From Pogonophryne albipinna (taxonomy: Eukaryota > Chordata > Actinopteri > Perciformes > Artedidraconidae), in the NCBI GenBank assembly GCA_028583405.1, contig CM053244.1, positions 1,845,607 to 1,909,606 on the forward strand: 64,000 nt of DNA, in the 5' to 3' direction. The translations under genes were made by a program, and so were the position numbers. The notes beneath the pieces were generated by a model. The model made no database searches. It had not been told where the DNA came from and saw nothing but the letters and a program-made list of their open reading frames with translations. Shown piece after piece: positions 43,665 through 52,865 of the stretch. Position 1 is the stretch's first letter. Each line of letters starts with the position of its first letter.

Positions 43665-45517
43665 TGAAAGTATGTACTCTTAATATGTTTTTCATCAAAT
43701 AACATTATTCAACAAAAATAATTCAATAACGTGCTTTAACCACTAGGCGGTGCACACGGTACACACAGCATACTAATAATAACTTTGTATTATTAGTGTA
43801 GGATACTTATGTATGTATAACATCTGAAGATGTGTAGTTTTATTCATGTTTTTACATAATTTCTTTGCTATACTATTTCTCATGTTTGACTTCTACACAT
43901 TAATATCTGATTTGTAAAACATCACAGACAGAAAGCCATATCCGTCATTTAATGGTAAGCTATTGAAATTGTGATTCCATAGATGTGTCTCCCATCACCC
44001 AAATCCCCTGACTATTCTCTCAACTCAGTATTTACATTCTTTAATGCAAAGAAAATCAGTAATATCTTTAAAAACTACAATTCCTTTTCTATCAGCTGTG
44101 CACCGTTATGGTGTAAATGTAACCTATCTACCAATTGGATCAAATATAAAAGTCAGCCGAATTACTATTGATACTGCAAGGAGACGTATTTTGTGAAAAT
44201 AAATGTAAGATGTTGTTTAATTGTTGATATATTTATGATCCACGTCACATTTTCAGTTTTGGCGGCAGTTCTTCAAGTTTGTCTAGAAGTCTTCTCATCA
44301 GGGCTCTATAAATAAAGAACTACAGCAGATGTGTAATATTTAATGCAGCCGAACCGTGTATTACAATGCCGTTATGTGATGACTTCCAAAGAGAAAAGTA
44401 AGAACACTCGGAATAAAGTATTATTTAAAAAAAATGTTTTCGGATATCATATCTTATTAACACCATATCCCAGCGTGCAGTGCGGCTAAAACATCCAATC
44501 AACGAGCTTCAAGCTGAGGATCTTGGGTAATCTGTTCAGTGGGTTTGTGGTGTGTATCGCTCGAAATGTCCCTTATAGGCCTACGTCTGTTTCCGGTGAC
44601 TTTATTTACGGCTAAAAAGCCCAAGATTATAGAATTAAACGAATAAATAAAAGCAAGGATAATTGTGTGTTATTGTTGAGTAAATAACAGTGTGTTATTT
44701 AGAAAATAATAACAAATTAGAAGGAAAAAAAGATTTTTAAAAATACAGATTTCAGTATTTTGAGGCTCTGTGCCCCATTTCTTTTCCTCACAGACGGCAA
44801 AAAAAGTCCGACATTATACGATTTAAAATATAAACAAATAAATAAAAAGATAAAACACTGGCATGTAATTTACGTTAGAATAAATAGAATGGTTTTGAAT
44901 AATAGATGAGAGTAAAATCTACGTCACTTTACAGCCCCGCCCACTTTTGGGGAAACCAACGCTGTCATTTGAACAGCGATCAAGCCTGAAGCCACAGAGG
45001 TCTTCTGTTACTGTCCTTTCTTCTTAGAGGAAGTACAGAAACACGTAACTCTGGATTTGTTTTAATGTTTGAGGTGCAATAAACGACACAGCAGCTTTTT
45101 GGCATGTTAAAACTATTATTTTCTGCCTCGCTCATGAGAGTAACAGCTGGCCAAATTACAGCCTTGTCTACTGATTTTTATTTAACCATATATCGAGCCC
45201 GATTGTCGATTTCAAATGTGTGCTCTAAAATGATATTTATAAATGACTATTATCATTATTAGAAGCAAGACAATAAATGGCAAAGATATGTAGAAAATAA
45301 ACGTATTTAAGATACGTTCATAACTAACGTAACGTGGGAGACAATACGTTTCTAATTAAATGTAATTGAGAATGCAGTTTAGTTCTGTGGGAACGTAATT
45401 TTTAGGAGACAGAGTAGACAGGCTGACGCTCCCGTTGATTGAAAACGCTCCTGTGGGTCATTTTATGGGTCGGAACAATCGGCCTATTTGGTCGTATTAG
45501 TTGGAGGACTTGTTGAC
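43665..45517 (-). repeat. Family X repeat, copy 2, inverted to copy 1
   Basis: The reverse complement is colinear with 40703-41430 (blocks at 44440-45517) and with 60590-61186 plus 63543-64000. It extends beyond the first blocks through AGAGCCCTGATGAGAAG, CAATACGTCTCCTTGCAGTATC-type sequence and CACCGCCTAGTGGTTAAAGC. Its end at about 43665 is set only by the window limit of copy 3. No coding capacity is recognised. Confidence 0.75.
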
Positions 45518-45660
45518 ATGAACAGGTACCAAAAGCATCAGATTGAGTAGCATCCAACCAAGCTTTAAAAACATTTAGTGGCACCAGATTGCTCAGTTTC
45601 CATTTAATTTGCAGACTATTCCAAGACAGAGGAGCTGCGCATCTAAATGCTATCTTCCCT
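45490..45660 (-). pseudogene. LINE C-terminal coding fragment
   Basis: The minus-strand peptide GKIAFRCAAPLSWNSLQIKW, KLSNLVPLNVFKAWLDATQS matches the C-terminus of the LINE at 34330-34480 (KAFRCAAPLTWNSLQ, VPLHVFKARLDATQS). It is truncated on both sides: one side abuts family X, the other a GC-rich MITE fragment. Confidence 0.82.
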
Positions 45661-45661
45661 A

Positions 45662-45790
45662 ACGGCCCGTCCACACAGCGACGTGCGTTTAAGCTTGGCG
45701 GTGGTCGTGTCTGAAGCTTGGGGAGTGCTCGCGAGCAACGCGACCAACAACCAATCACATGAATTTCCCGCCCCCGACATACAGTTTACG
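45662..45790. mobile_element. MITE fragment related to 56834-57161
   Basis: AACGCGACCAACAACCAATC followed by ACAT and CCCGCCCC at 45737-45775 is shared with 56893-56930. The end CGGCCCGTCCACACAGCGAC is typical of this class. Only one side remains. Confidence 0.55.
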
Positions 45791-46149
45791 AAGTAAACTG
45801 GATATAAACTCCCCAAACAGATGAAAACCTACAAGTTTCACCCACTATGGCTGCTTCTCAGGTCGATTAAATGGAATCCTTGCGTCCCTCACTTGCGTCG
45901 TTTCCCTGCTTTTAGTGTCCATTAGCGTAAACCGTCCAAACCCCACATATACAAACAGAGTGTAGCCAAAGCAACACTGACCCTTACTCCACTATACAAA
46001 ATCCTACAGCAACAGCTCAGCAGTTAAGACTCGCTTCAAATGTGCATCTCTACTCAACAGATAATTATCCCACGTATGGAGCAAGGCCTCGAACCTACAG
46101 TCCTCATCCTCCCACCATGCTTAGCCATGCACCTCAATACTCTCACCAT
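45791..46149. other. No gene recognised
   Basis: No clear coding. Probably the 5' flank of the retroelement remnant that follows. Confidence 0.4.
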
Positions 46150-46922
46150 GACCCATCAAACATAACTGACCTCGTCAGATATTTTGCTCGCGCGAGCTGG
46201 TCACGATAGGCTTGATACAATTCAACGACCAACCACAAGGCTACAAAGCCTTGAAACGGTGTTTTCGAAATGCCGTTAGATGCCTAGACTTGACAGCTAG
46301 CGAGGAAATTGATTTGTTGGTTTAATGGCTGGGAAAAGAGTCAGCTGAGCATGCCAAACGTATTAGGTCTGTCCATGTGAACGACCCAAATAGAGGGCTT
46401 GAGTTGGTTTGGGATAGGCTGGATGCATGTTACGGCGCACCCGAAGTGATTTAGGATGCGCTCTTCCAACGCATTGACAGCTTCCCAAAACTTTCTAACA
46501 AAGACTATTCAAAACTTCGAATTAAGTGACCTCATAATGGAACTGGAGGCAGCAAAGACAGAAGGAGACCTCCCAGGCCTCCAATACTTAGACACTGCAC
46601 AAGGTATAAATCCTTTAGTCCAAAAGTTACCCTTTAACTTACAAGAGAAGTGGCTCTCTCTCTGCTCCAGCTACAAACTACAGCACCAGATCTCTTTTCC
46701 TCTTTTCAAAGTTTTATGATAAGAAACGATCCAAGCTTTAAGTTCAATGTGCAAGCAGATGCCCCTCCAAAAGCAGACAGGACTCTGTGGAGACCAAATG
46801 GACAGAAACAAACCACACAAACATGATACTACAGCTGACGATCGTGAGAGACTGTGCCGCATTCATAAGAAGCCGCATCTACTCCAGAAGTCACAGGCTT
46901 TCTGCGAGAAACCCTTAGAGCA
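46150..46922 (+). pseudogene. BEL/Pao-like gag remnant (DUF1759-type)
   Basis: Peptide blocks IQFNDQPQGYKALKRCFRNA, WLGKESAEHAKRIRSVHVND, LVWDRLDACYGAPEVI, ELSDLIMELEAAKTEGDLPG and NPLVQKLPFNLQEKW form a colinear gag-like protein. In-frame stops occur at about 46322 and 46451, and there is a frame change at about 46515. This gag differs from that of the 26.7-37.8 kb element, so it is a second BEL-type lineage. It is cut at 46922 by sequence starting CAGGGGTAGGCAAG. Confidence 0.65.
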
Positions 46923-47756
46923 GGGGTAGGCAAGTAAGTTTGGTCTTGGGCCAATTCTTTACTGAGCCACAAGATGGCGGGCCAGAACATAATCAAAGCC
47001 TAATTCAAGGAATTGATTTTGGTAAGAGGGCGCAGCGCCCCTGTTCCCCGGTTCAGAAAAAACTCTGATATCGCTGATAACCCTCCCCATCAAGACTCTG
47101 ATGCGCAGTCAGATCCGCTGATTGGTTCACTGATGATATAGGCTCCCAATCCAGAGCCTCTGGCTAGACCCGCCCAAAGGGAGGCTCGTCCTCTCTAGCC
47201 CCATTTCAGTCCCAAAGCCAGGGCTATTATCTGTATTTTAACAGACTTATCTTTTAAATAGAGGTGTATTTATTGTTCTCTTTTAAGTTTATTTTTCTCT
47301 GAAATTTTAGGGAGGATGGTCCTCCCTTTCCTCAATGGACGAGCCTCCACTGAGTAAAGTAGAGTTATTAACTAGGTAGCAGTGTTATTTAATATACTTT
47401 TATTTTAAGTATTGTCAAGTTCTCTGGGTTTTTGGCATTTATTTGAGTGTTTGCCCACATTTGAGAGGCTTGAGGGGCAACAGAGGATGCATGGACAACT
47501 GGAATCCTTTTTCCTTTTCTTTATTTCAACTTTTCAAGGACACATTAGGATTCTTTCAGGTTGAAAACCTTTAAAAAATACCAAAGGACAAAATAAATCA
47601 ATTACAGCATGTTTTGCTTTGCAATTTATTTAATATATTATAACCTAAATTAATCAGTAACCAAGTATTTTACTCAAACTCAATGTATTTAATAGTTAAA
47701 TAAGTGCTTTAATTGACCTGGTTCCCCATAACTACACATTTGCCATATGTGACCCG
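46923..47756. other. Unresolved repeat sequence, no gene
   Basis: CAGGGGTAGGCAAG at 46923 looks like a hAT left end, but I found no partner. The rest is AT-rich without a recognised coding region. Confidence 0.35.
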
Positions 47757-47832
47757 CTCTATCGAAATCAGTCGGAGGTCGCAACGGCTCATTTCAAAAT
47801 AAATATTTTTATACTTAGATTAGGATACTGAT
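47757..47832. mobile_element. Terminal fragment of the TGTGACC MITE family
   Basis: TGACCCGCTCTATCGAAATC through TTTCAAAATAAAT repeats the left end of the complete MITE at 62413-63285. It is truncated by the 47833-51466 transposon or by earlier loss: the opposite end is not present after 51474. Confidence 0.75.
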
Positions 47833-50800
47833 TAGGGTGCATCAAAAAAATCATTTTTAACCTGCTGATCTGTTAAGGGGATAAAAATGTTCCAATTCAT
47901 GTTGTAATAACGTATGCAAAATATTTTTACAATATGAGGTGATTTAGAGGTGCAACGGCCATCATCTTTTATGGCAAAAGGGGGTAACCAGCATATATAT
48001 GCATGTGTTTACCTTTTGTTTATTTTTTATCTACTTTAATATTACTGTCATTACCAACACATTGTGCATAATGTACTCTAGCTACAACTTCCATTTCAAC
48101 ATTCAACATAATGTTTATTTGGTAGCCATGCTAACCTGAGACAATCGAGGACAATGCTAATGCTAATGAAGCACAATTCTGTGAGGCAAAAAGACTCCAC
48201 CCTTGATCTGAAGACATTTGAGGTAATCTACTCTTTATTCTTTGTGTTGGTGTACTTTTATTAAGGATCATTGCCATATGAGTTGTACTTTGGTATATTT
48301 AATGAGTAAAATAAAAATGTCTATCAGTTTTATGTAATTTTGTGTTAATTACATGCAGCTAGCTACTGTTTGCTAGTCATCCTGCTAACATTAGTTATTT
48401 GTCTAAGGTTCGCCTGTGTGCATGTTTTATGTCTTATTATAAGTGAGCATGTAGTGGGCTTGCAGATCTGCTATTTTTGGCAAGTTTCCCCTCTGAATGG
48501 ATGCTAAGGTTCAAGTGGATAATGCATGCTAAGGTATTTTTTTTAATTTTATTTACTAAGGTATATTTGTAACACTATCCTTATTCATCATTTGACTGTA
48601 GAAAACAAAAGACTAATACATTATTTTGTGTTAAACCACTTTATATTTTCAGGCAATCTAGACCACTACCTGCCCCAGTATCCGGCTCTCATAAGATGCT
48701 GCCCTCGCCCGTAGGCTCACGCCAGAGGAGCCGTAGCCTGGTCTTCGGTCTGGGTGCCAGCATCACCAATGCGGATGGCATGATTACTGGGGCCAAACTG
48801 CCAAGTGGTCGTCAGATCTTGCGGTGCATGCTGTACAACTGTGATGTGCAACTACATGACAAGCGACCCGGTATGAATGGAGCCTTGTCACGCTTCATGG
48901 CAGCCAAAGTAGTCCTGGAGCAGGTGCGGCCATTTTACGCCAAGGCCAATATCCCAATGGTGAGCGATCGGGGTGCGTGCAACAAGATGGTGGAGCTAGT
49001 TGACGTCAACAACAAGCTGCGGCGCATTCCACAGGCCAGGCGCTCCAGTAAGGCTACAGCTCGACAGGTGGATGCAATGGAGCGCAGGCTAGATTCAACA
49101 TTCCCACTGTGGTCTCCAAACGCAGAGGAGAAGATCCGCAATCCAGAGGACATTGCTTTCCTGGCTAGCATGAAGGGAGACAGAGTGGCCACATTTGGCG
49201 CATTCGACGCCAAGTTGCAATCCAAGGTAAAGCGGCGACAGAAGCGTGAAGCTGGGGCAGCTGCCCGGCAGTCACACTTTACCAGTGAGCAGCAGGAAAT
49301 GAAAGTGAAGTCCAGAATGGCGATGTTGGAGAGCGAAAGTGATGAGGATAGCGTTACAGATGAAATAGCCACTCTACCGGCTGAGAACACACCCCCTTGC
49401 AAGCATAAGAAGACTGGCACCACAGCCTTCATTCCACCCGACATCCTCAGCCGGCCAAGTCTCGTGTCACTGGCTACACGGTTGAAGATCACACCGATGC
49501 AGCAGGCTGCCTTCACGCGCGGCTTGATCACAGAGTCGGGCGGCAATTGTGCAAATATTTCAGCATCCTACGCGACAGCAGATCGATCACGCCGCCAAGT
49601 GCTGGAGGTTGTCAATAAAGAACACCAGAAGCAGTGGACACCATCTCCCATGTGCACCCTGCACTGGGACAGCAAGTTGACACCGACGCTCAGCAATGTG
49701 CGCCAGTTGGAGGAGCGTTTGACAGTGGTGGTTGGAGATGCGGAGCAGCTCAAACTGCTTGGTGTGCCAGCATATACAAAGGGGAAAGACGAGGCGTGCG
49801 GCGAGATCATCGCCCGCCTGACATGCAAGCTACTGCAGGACTGGTGCTGTGCCGACCAGGTTGTCAACATGGCATTTGACACCACTGCATCAAACACAGG
49901 TCATCTCACAGCAGCCTGCATTGCCATCCAGGTCTCACTTGATAGACCACTGCTTTGGTCCGGGTGCCGGCATCACATTGGTGAGGTGCTCCTCAGCCAC
50001 ATCTTCACTAACCTCAAGGTGGAGGCATCACGCTCACCAGAGGTTACCTTGTTTAAGCGTCTGCAGGACAACTGGAACTTGTTGCCGCACAAATACAGTG
50101 GCCCATTGTCCCGCTACATTACTGCCAACGCCGAACAACCGTTCCTGGGCAAGTTACGTGCTGAACTCACTGTGTCTGCTGCAGCAGTGATAGACTACAA
50201 GCGAGGCGACTACCATGAGTTTGTGCAGCTGTGCCTTGTCTATCTGGGTGCAGATGATGCAGCACAGACTCCAGTTAACTTCCAACGGCCGGGAGCTCTG
50301 CACAAGGCACGCTGGATGGCCAAGCTCCTCTACACTCTCAAGCTGGCTTTGATGGAGCAGCATATCGCCTTGCTTCCCCAGGGCACCATCACCACACGGC
50401 AGCAGGTGCCGAAGATTCGGGCGTTTGCCAACTTCATTACGCACATCTACGCAACATGGTGGCTGACCTGTGACACAGCCGTAGATGCCGCATGGAATGA
50501 CCTCAAACTCTACCACAACCTGTACACTTACAAGTCTGTTGACGAGGGCATTGCAACCTCGGCCATGAAAGCACTGGAGAGGCACCTCTGGTACCTGACC
50601 GGTGAGATGCTGCCCCTGGCACTCTTCAGCAACAAGGTGCCAGCTGATGAGCGGCGTGCACTTGCGGATGCCATCTTGGAGCACAAGCCAGATGATCTTC
50701 CCATGCGAGCCCCACAGCAGCGCTTTGGCACTGGTTTCGGCAAGCCAAAGTTTCCAGTCCTCTCGCCGACCACCAGGTTGGCCGACCTCGCCAACCCAGA

Positions 50801-51466
50801 CTGCTGGTTTGGAATGCACCAGCTGCACATCGATCCAGCATTTCTCTCACTCACTGTAGAGGATTGGGCTACCAGTGCATCATTCCAGGCAGGTGTGGTG
50901 AATGTGCGTGCAATCAACGTCGTGAATGACTGTGCCGAGCGTGGAGTCAAACTCACATCAGACTTTGTGGCAGCAGCCAAGAGTGAGCAACATCTGCAGA
51001 ATGTGCTTCAAGCAGTTGAGCATGACCGCTGTGAACAGCCCAATCTTCGCCGCTGCAAGCGCAAGCTGAACACAGTGAAGGACTAAACTAATGACATTGA
51101 ATTGAATTGAATTGACTAGGACTACATTTTCAACCATTTTGCAGTGATGTTCAATACAAATGTCAACGTTTCTTCTTAAATAAACACATTTAGGTCCTTT
51201 CAAAAACATCTTCTCGATAACTATTTGTTGTATTTTTGAGAAATTGCCATGTTATGTTATCCATAAATGGGAGTTCTAAAAGCACCGAAAATGGCACTTT
51301 TTGGCAAAATGGCAACATTTGACATGCTGCGTTGCGCCTCTAAATCTGAATGAAATTTCCTCAAACTTTGCACAAATCATTTGTATAGACATTGGAACAA
51401 AATGCAACACCTAACAGTTTGATATTTTGAGATTAAATCTTTTGCATTGCATTTTGATGCACCCTA
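47833..51466 (+). mobile_element. Complete autonomous-looking DNA transposon, hAT-like
   Basis: The left TIR TAGGGTGCATCAAAA (47833-47847) is the exact reverse complement of 51452-51466. The 8-bp target duplication ATACTGAT is perfect (47825-47832, 51467-51474). YARNG-type TIRs and 8-bp duplications fit the hAT superfamily, though P and Novosib elements also make 8-bp duplications. Subterminal GATTTAGAGG[T/C]GCAACG is inverted at 47941-47957 and 51330-51346, about 108 and 120 bp from the ends. One uninterrupted transposase frame lies inside. Nothing has inserted into it. Confidence 0.93.
48696..51086 (+). CDS. Intact hAT-like transposase, 796 codons
   Basis: A DDE/RNase H-fold transposase is the likely role: cutting and joining the element's ends in the nucleus. 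The N-terminal region (1-150) has cysteines but no clear zinc finger. A basic stretch (KVKRRQKREAG, 177-187) and an acidic linker (ESESDEDS, 212-219) follow. Candidate catalytic residues are D325 in LHWDSKL and D395 in FDTTASNTG. CRHHIGE (424-430, E430) and LHKARWMAKLLY (535-546) resemble the hAT C-x-x-H and RW motifs. The C-terminus has NVVNDCAERG (741-750). The ATG at 48696 is the first in an open frame that extends upstream to a possible splice acceptor (TTTTCAG at 48646-48652), so an upstream exon is possible. AATAAA lies at 51179. The coding region is markedly more GC-rich than its flanks. No stop or frameshift is visible. Similar unnamed proteins occur in insects and cnidarians as I recall. 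Confidence 0.85.
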   Translation: MLPSPVGSRQRSRSLVFGLGASITNADGMITGAKLPSGRQILRCMLYNCDVQLHDKRPGMNGALSRFMAAKVVLEQVRPFYAKANIPMVSDRGACNKMVELVDVNNKLRRIPQARRSSKATARQVDAMERRLDSTFPLWSPNAEEKIRNPEDIAFLASMKGDRVATFGAFDAKLQSKVKRRQKREAGAAARQSHFTSEQQEMKVKSRMAMLESESDEDSVTDEIATLPAENTPPCKHKKTGTTAFIPPDILSRPSLVSLATRLKITPMQQAAFTRGLITESGGNCANISASYATADRSRRQVLEVVNKEHQKQWTPSPMCTLHWDSKLTPTLSNVRQLEERLTVVVGDAEQLKLLGVPAYTKGKDEACGEIIARLTCKLLQDWCCADQVVNMAFDTTASNTGHLTAACIAIQVSLDRPLLWSGCRHHIGEVLLSHIFTNLKVEASRSPEVTLFKRLQDNWNLLPHKYSGPLSRYITANAEQPFLGKLRAELTVSAAAVIDYKRGDYHEFVQLCLVYLGADDAAQTPVNFQRPGALHKARWMAKLLYTLKLALMEQHIALLPQGTITTRQQVPKIRAFANFITHIYATWWLTCDTAVDAAWNDLKLYHNLYTYKSVDEGIATSAMKALERHLWYLTGEMLPLALFSNKVPADERRALADAILEHKPDDLPMRAPQQRFGTGFGKPKFPVLSPTTRLADLANPDCWFGMHQLHIDPAFLSLTVEDWATSASFQAGVVNVRAINVVNDCAERGVKLTSDFVAAAKSEQHLQNVLQAVEHDRCEQPNLRRCKRKLNTVKD

Positions 51467-51474
51467 ATACTGAT

Positions 51475-51545
51475 TACATTTTTTTTACATGTAGCTAGTT
51501 ATTGAAACTGATAACTTTTTTAAAGTAACCGTCCCAACCCTGATA
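51475..51545. mobile_element. hAT-like terminal fragment
   Basis: GATAACTTTTTTAAAGTAAC then CGTCCCAACCCTG at about 51507-51541 is a typical right end (CAGGGTTGGGACGGTTACTT in reverse). The matching left end was not found in the window. Confidence 0.45.
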
Positions 51546-52102
51546 ATAACCAGGCCTGTTTTTAATGTCCAAGGGTAGATAAGGCAGCTCAGCAACTCTT
51601 CCCTGGGAGGAGAGGGTCATCATCATAGTGAATTTGATATAACATCACAGTATGAATCCAAATCGATCTTAATATGAAGTCTCGGGTAGCAGCCTGTTAG
51701 TCTTCAGCCTCACACCCCCGCAGAGGAACTGCCCGGTGAGGGGCTGGAAGCCTCCTTAATTCCATCAAGATTGATTGTGTCAGTGATCCTCTTTATCATG
51801 CCCGTAAGCAGTGCCATTTTAATACACAATACGGTAAGCATCATCGATACTGTGTCACTTACAGAGCACTGAAGGTAAGGATCCTGCAGAAACCATCTTA
51901 AACACATTATGGGATATGGATGGAAGGATGTTTTCAGGGGACAGTTTGGGTGATCATTTTACCATCTGCCTTTGTTTCCTTTCTTCAGACTGACCTGGGG
52001 ATTTCCCCCCCCCCCTCCTCCGTATTCTGAAATACAGTTTCAAGTGTAGAAACTATGCATACTTGTTAATGTAAGGAGCGTGTTAACCTGGTGGTTACCT
52101 GG
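51546..52102. other. No gene recognised
   Basis: Apparently unique sequence with a poly-C run at about 52006-52016. No coding frame with recognisable content. Confidence 0.5.
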
Positions 52103-52135
52103 TGGTGGTATCAGGTTAATAACCTGATACCACCA
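52103..52135. repeat. 33-bp palindrome with 1-nt centre
   Basis: Arms 52103-52118 and 52120-52135 are exact reverse complements (TGGTGGTATCAGGTTA) around one A. Just upstream the sequence repeats ACCTGGTGGTTACCTGGTGG. It could be a bidirectional hairpin or a remnant foldback; it is not a known element end. Confidence 0.85.
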
Positions 52136-52768
52136 TATGAAGAAAATGACATATGTTAATACTCAACAATGACACGTTGCCATTCTTCAAAGAGCCACCT
52201 GCCATGCCCATGATACTGATGGTATTAAAGGTATATGCTCTGTGGAAGCATTAGCAAGTGTGCATCCATTACAGCAGCTAAACAGTTTGTGTTCAAAATG
52301 AATGACACTTTTTTTAAACCTGAAACGGATTAAAGAAAAACTTCAGCGTCTCCACTTAATGTGGGAAAAACGAACACAAACACATACGAAACCATACACA
52401 CACAAAGACAAACAGAGGAGAATAAAACTATTTGAAATAGAATTATTTCTGGTCCAGTGCACTAAGTAAAAATCAATTCCCCATTATAGAAATAGGATAC
52501 AGAAAGGAATTAAAACTTAATGAGGTTTTCCAGCTAGAGTCCACCCACTTTTTAACCCTGCATTTGGCAGCGCTGTGAGGCAGGCAGTGTGTCACGGTGT
52601 GCATATGCAAGATTGCATACACATGCCAGACTGTGTGTGTTGGAATATTTCGTAGATCGTGTGTACGCAAAGCCTCCTCTCCTGTGCACACCAGGCGACA
52701 TGATGACAGTAATGCTGCTGCATCCTTCAAAGCTTCCTTTTCCTCGCAGGTATTCAAACTCATTTCCC
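52136..52768. other. No gene recognised
   Basis: Unique-looking sequence leading to the CA repeat. Frames through 52473-52977 depend on the microsatellite. Confidence 0.5.
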
Positions 52769-52800
52769 CCCCCCCACACCCACACCCACACCCACACCCA

Positions 52801-52864
<64 letters not shown>
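52769..52864. repeat. Compound (CACACC)n-(CA)n microsatellite
   Basis: A poly-C start, then about five CACACC units, then about 29 CA units. Confidence 0.96.

Positions 52865-52865
<1 letters not shown>

Noticed and set aside
43738..43756. Second CTCF site (CCACTAGGCGGTGC)
   Set aside because: Mismatches at core positions. It is part of family X and also occurs at 63890.
46923..47350. hAT element starting CAGGGGTAGGCAAG
   Set aside because: No right end or target duplication was found. Only the left-end-like motif is present.
50154..50980. Minus-strand frames of 150-224 codons opposite the intact transposase
   Set aside because: Antisense shadows caused by GC-rich codon use on the plus strand.
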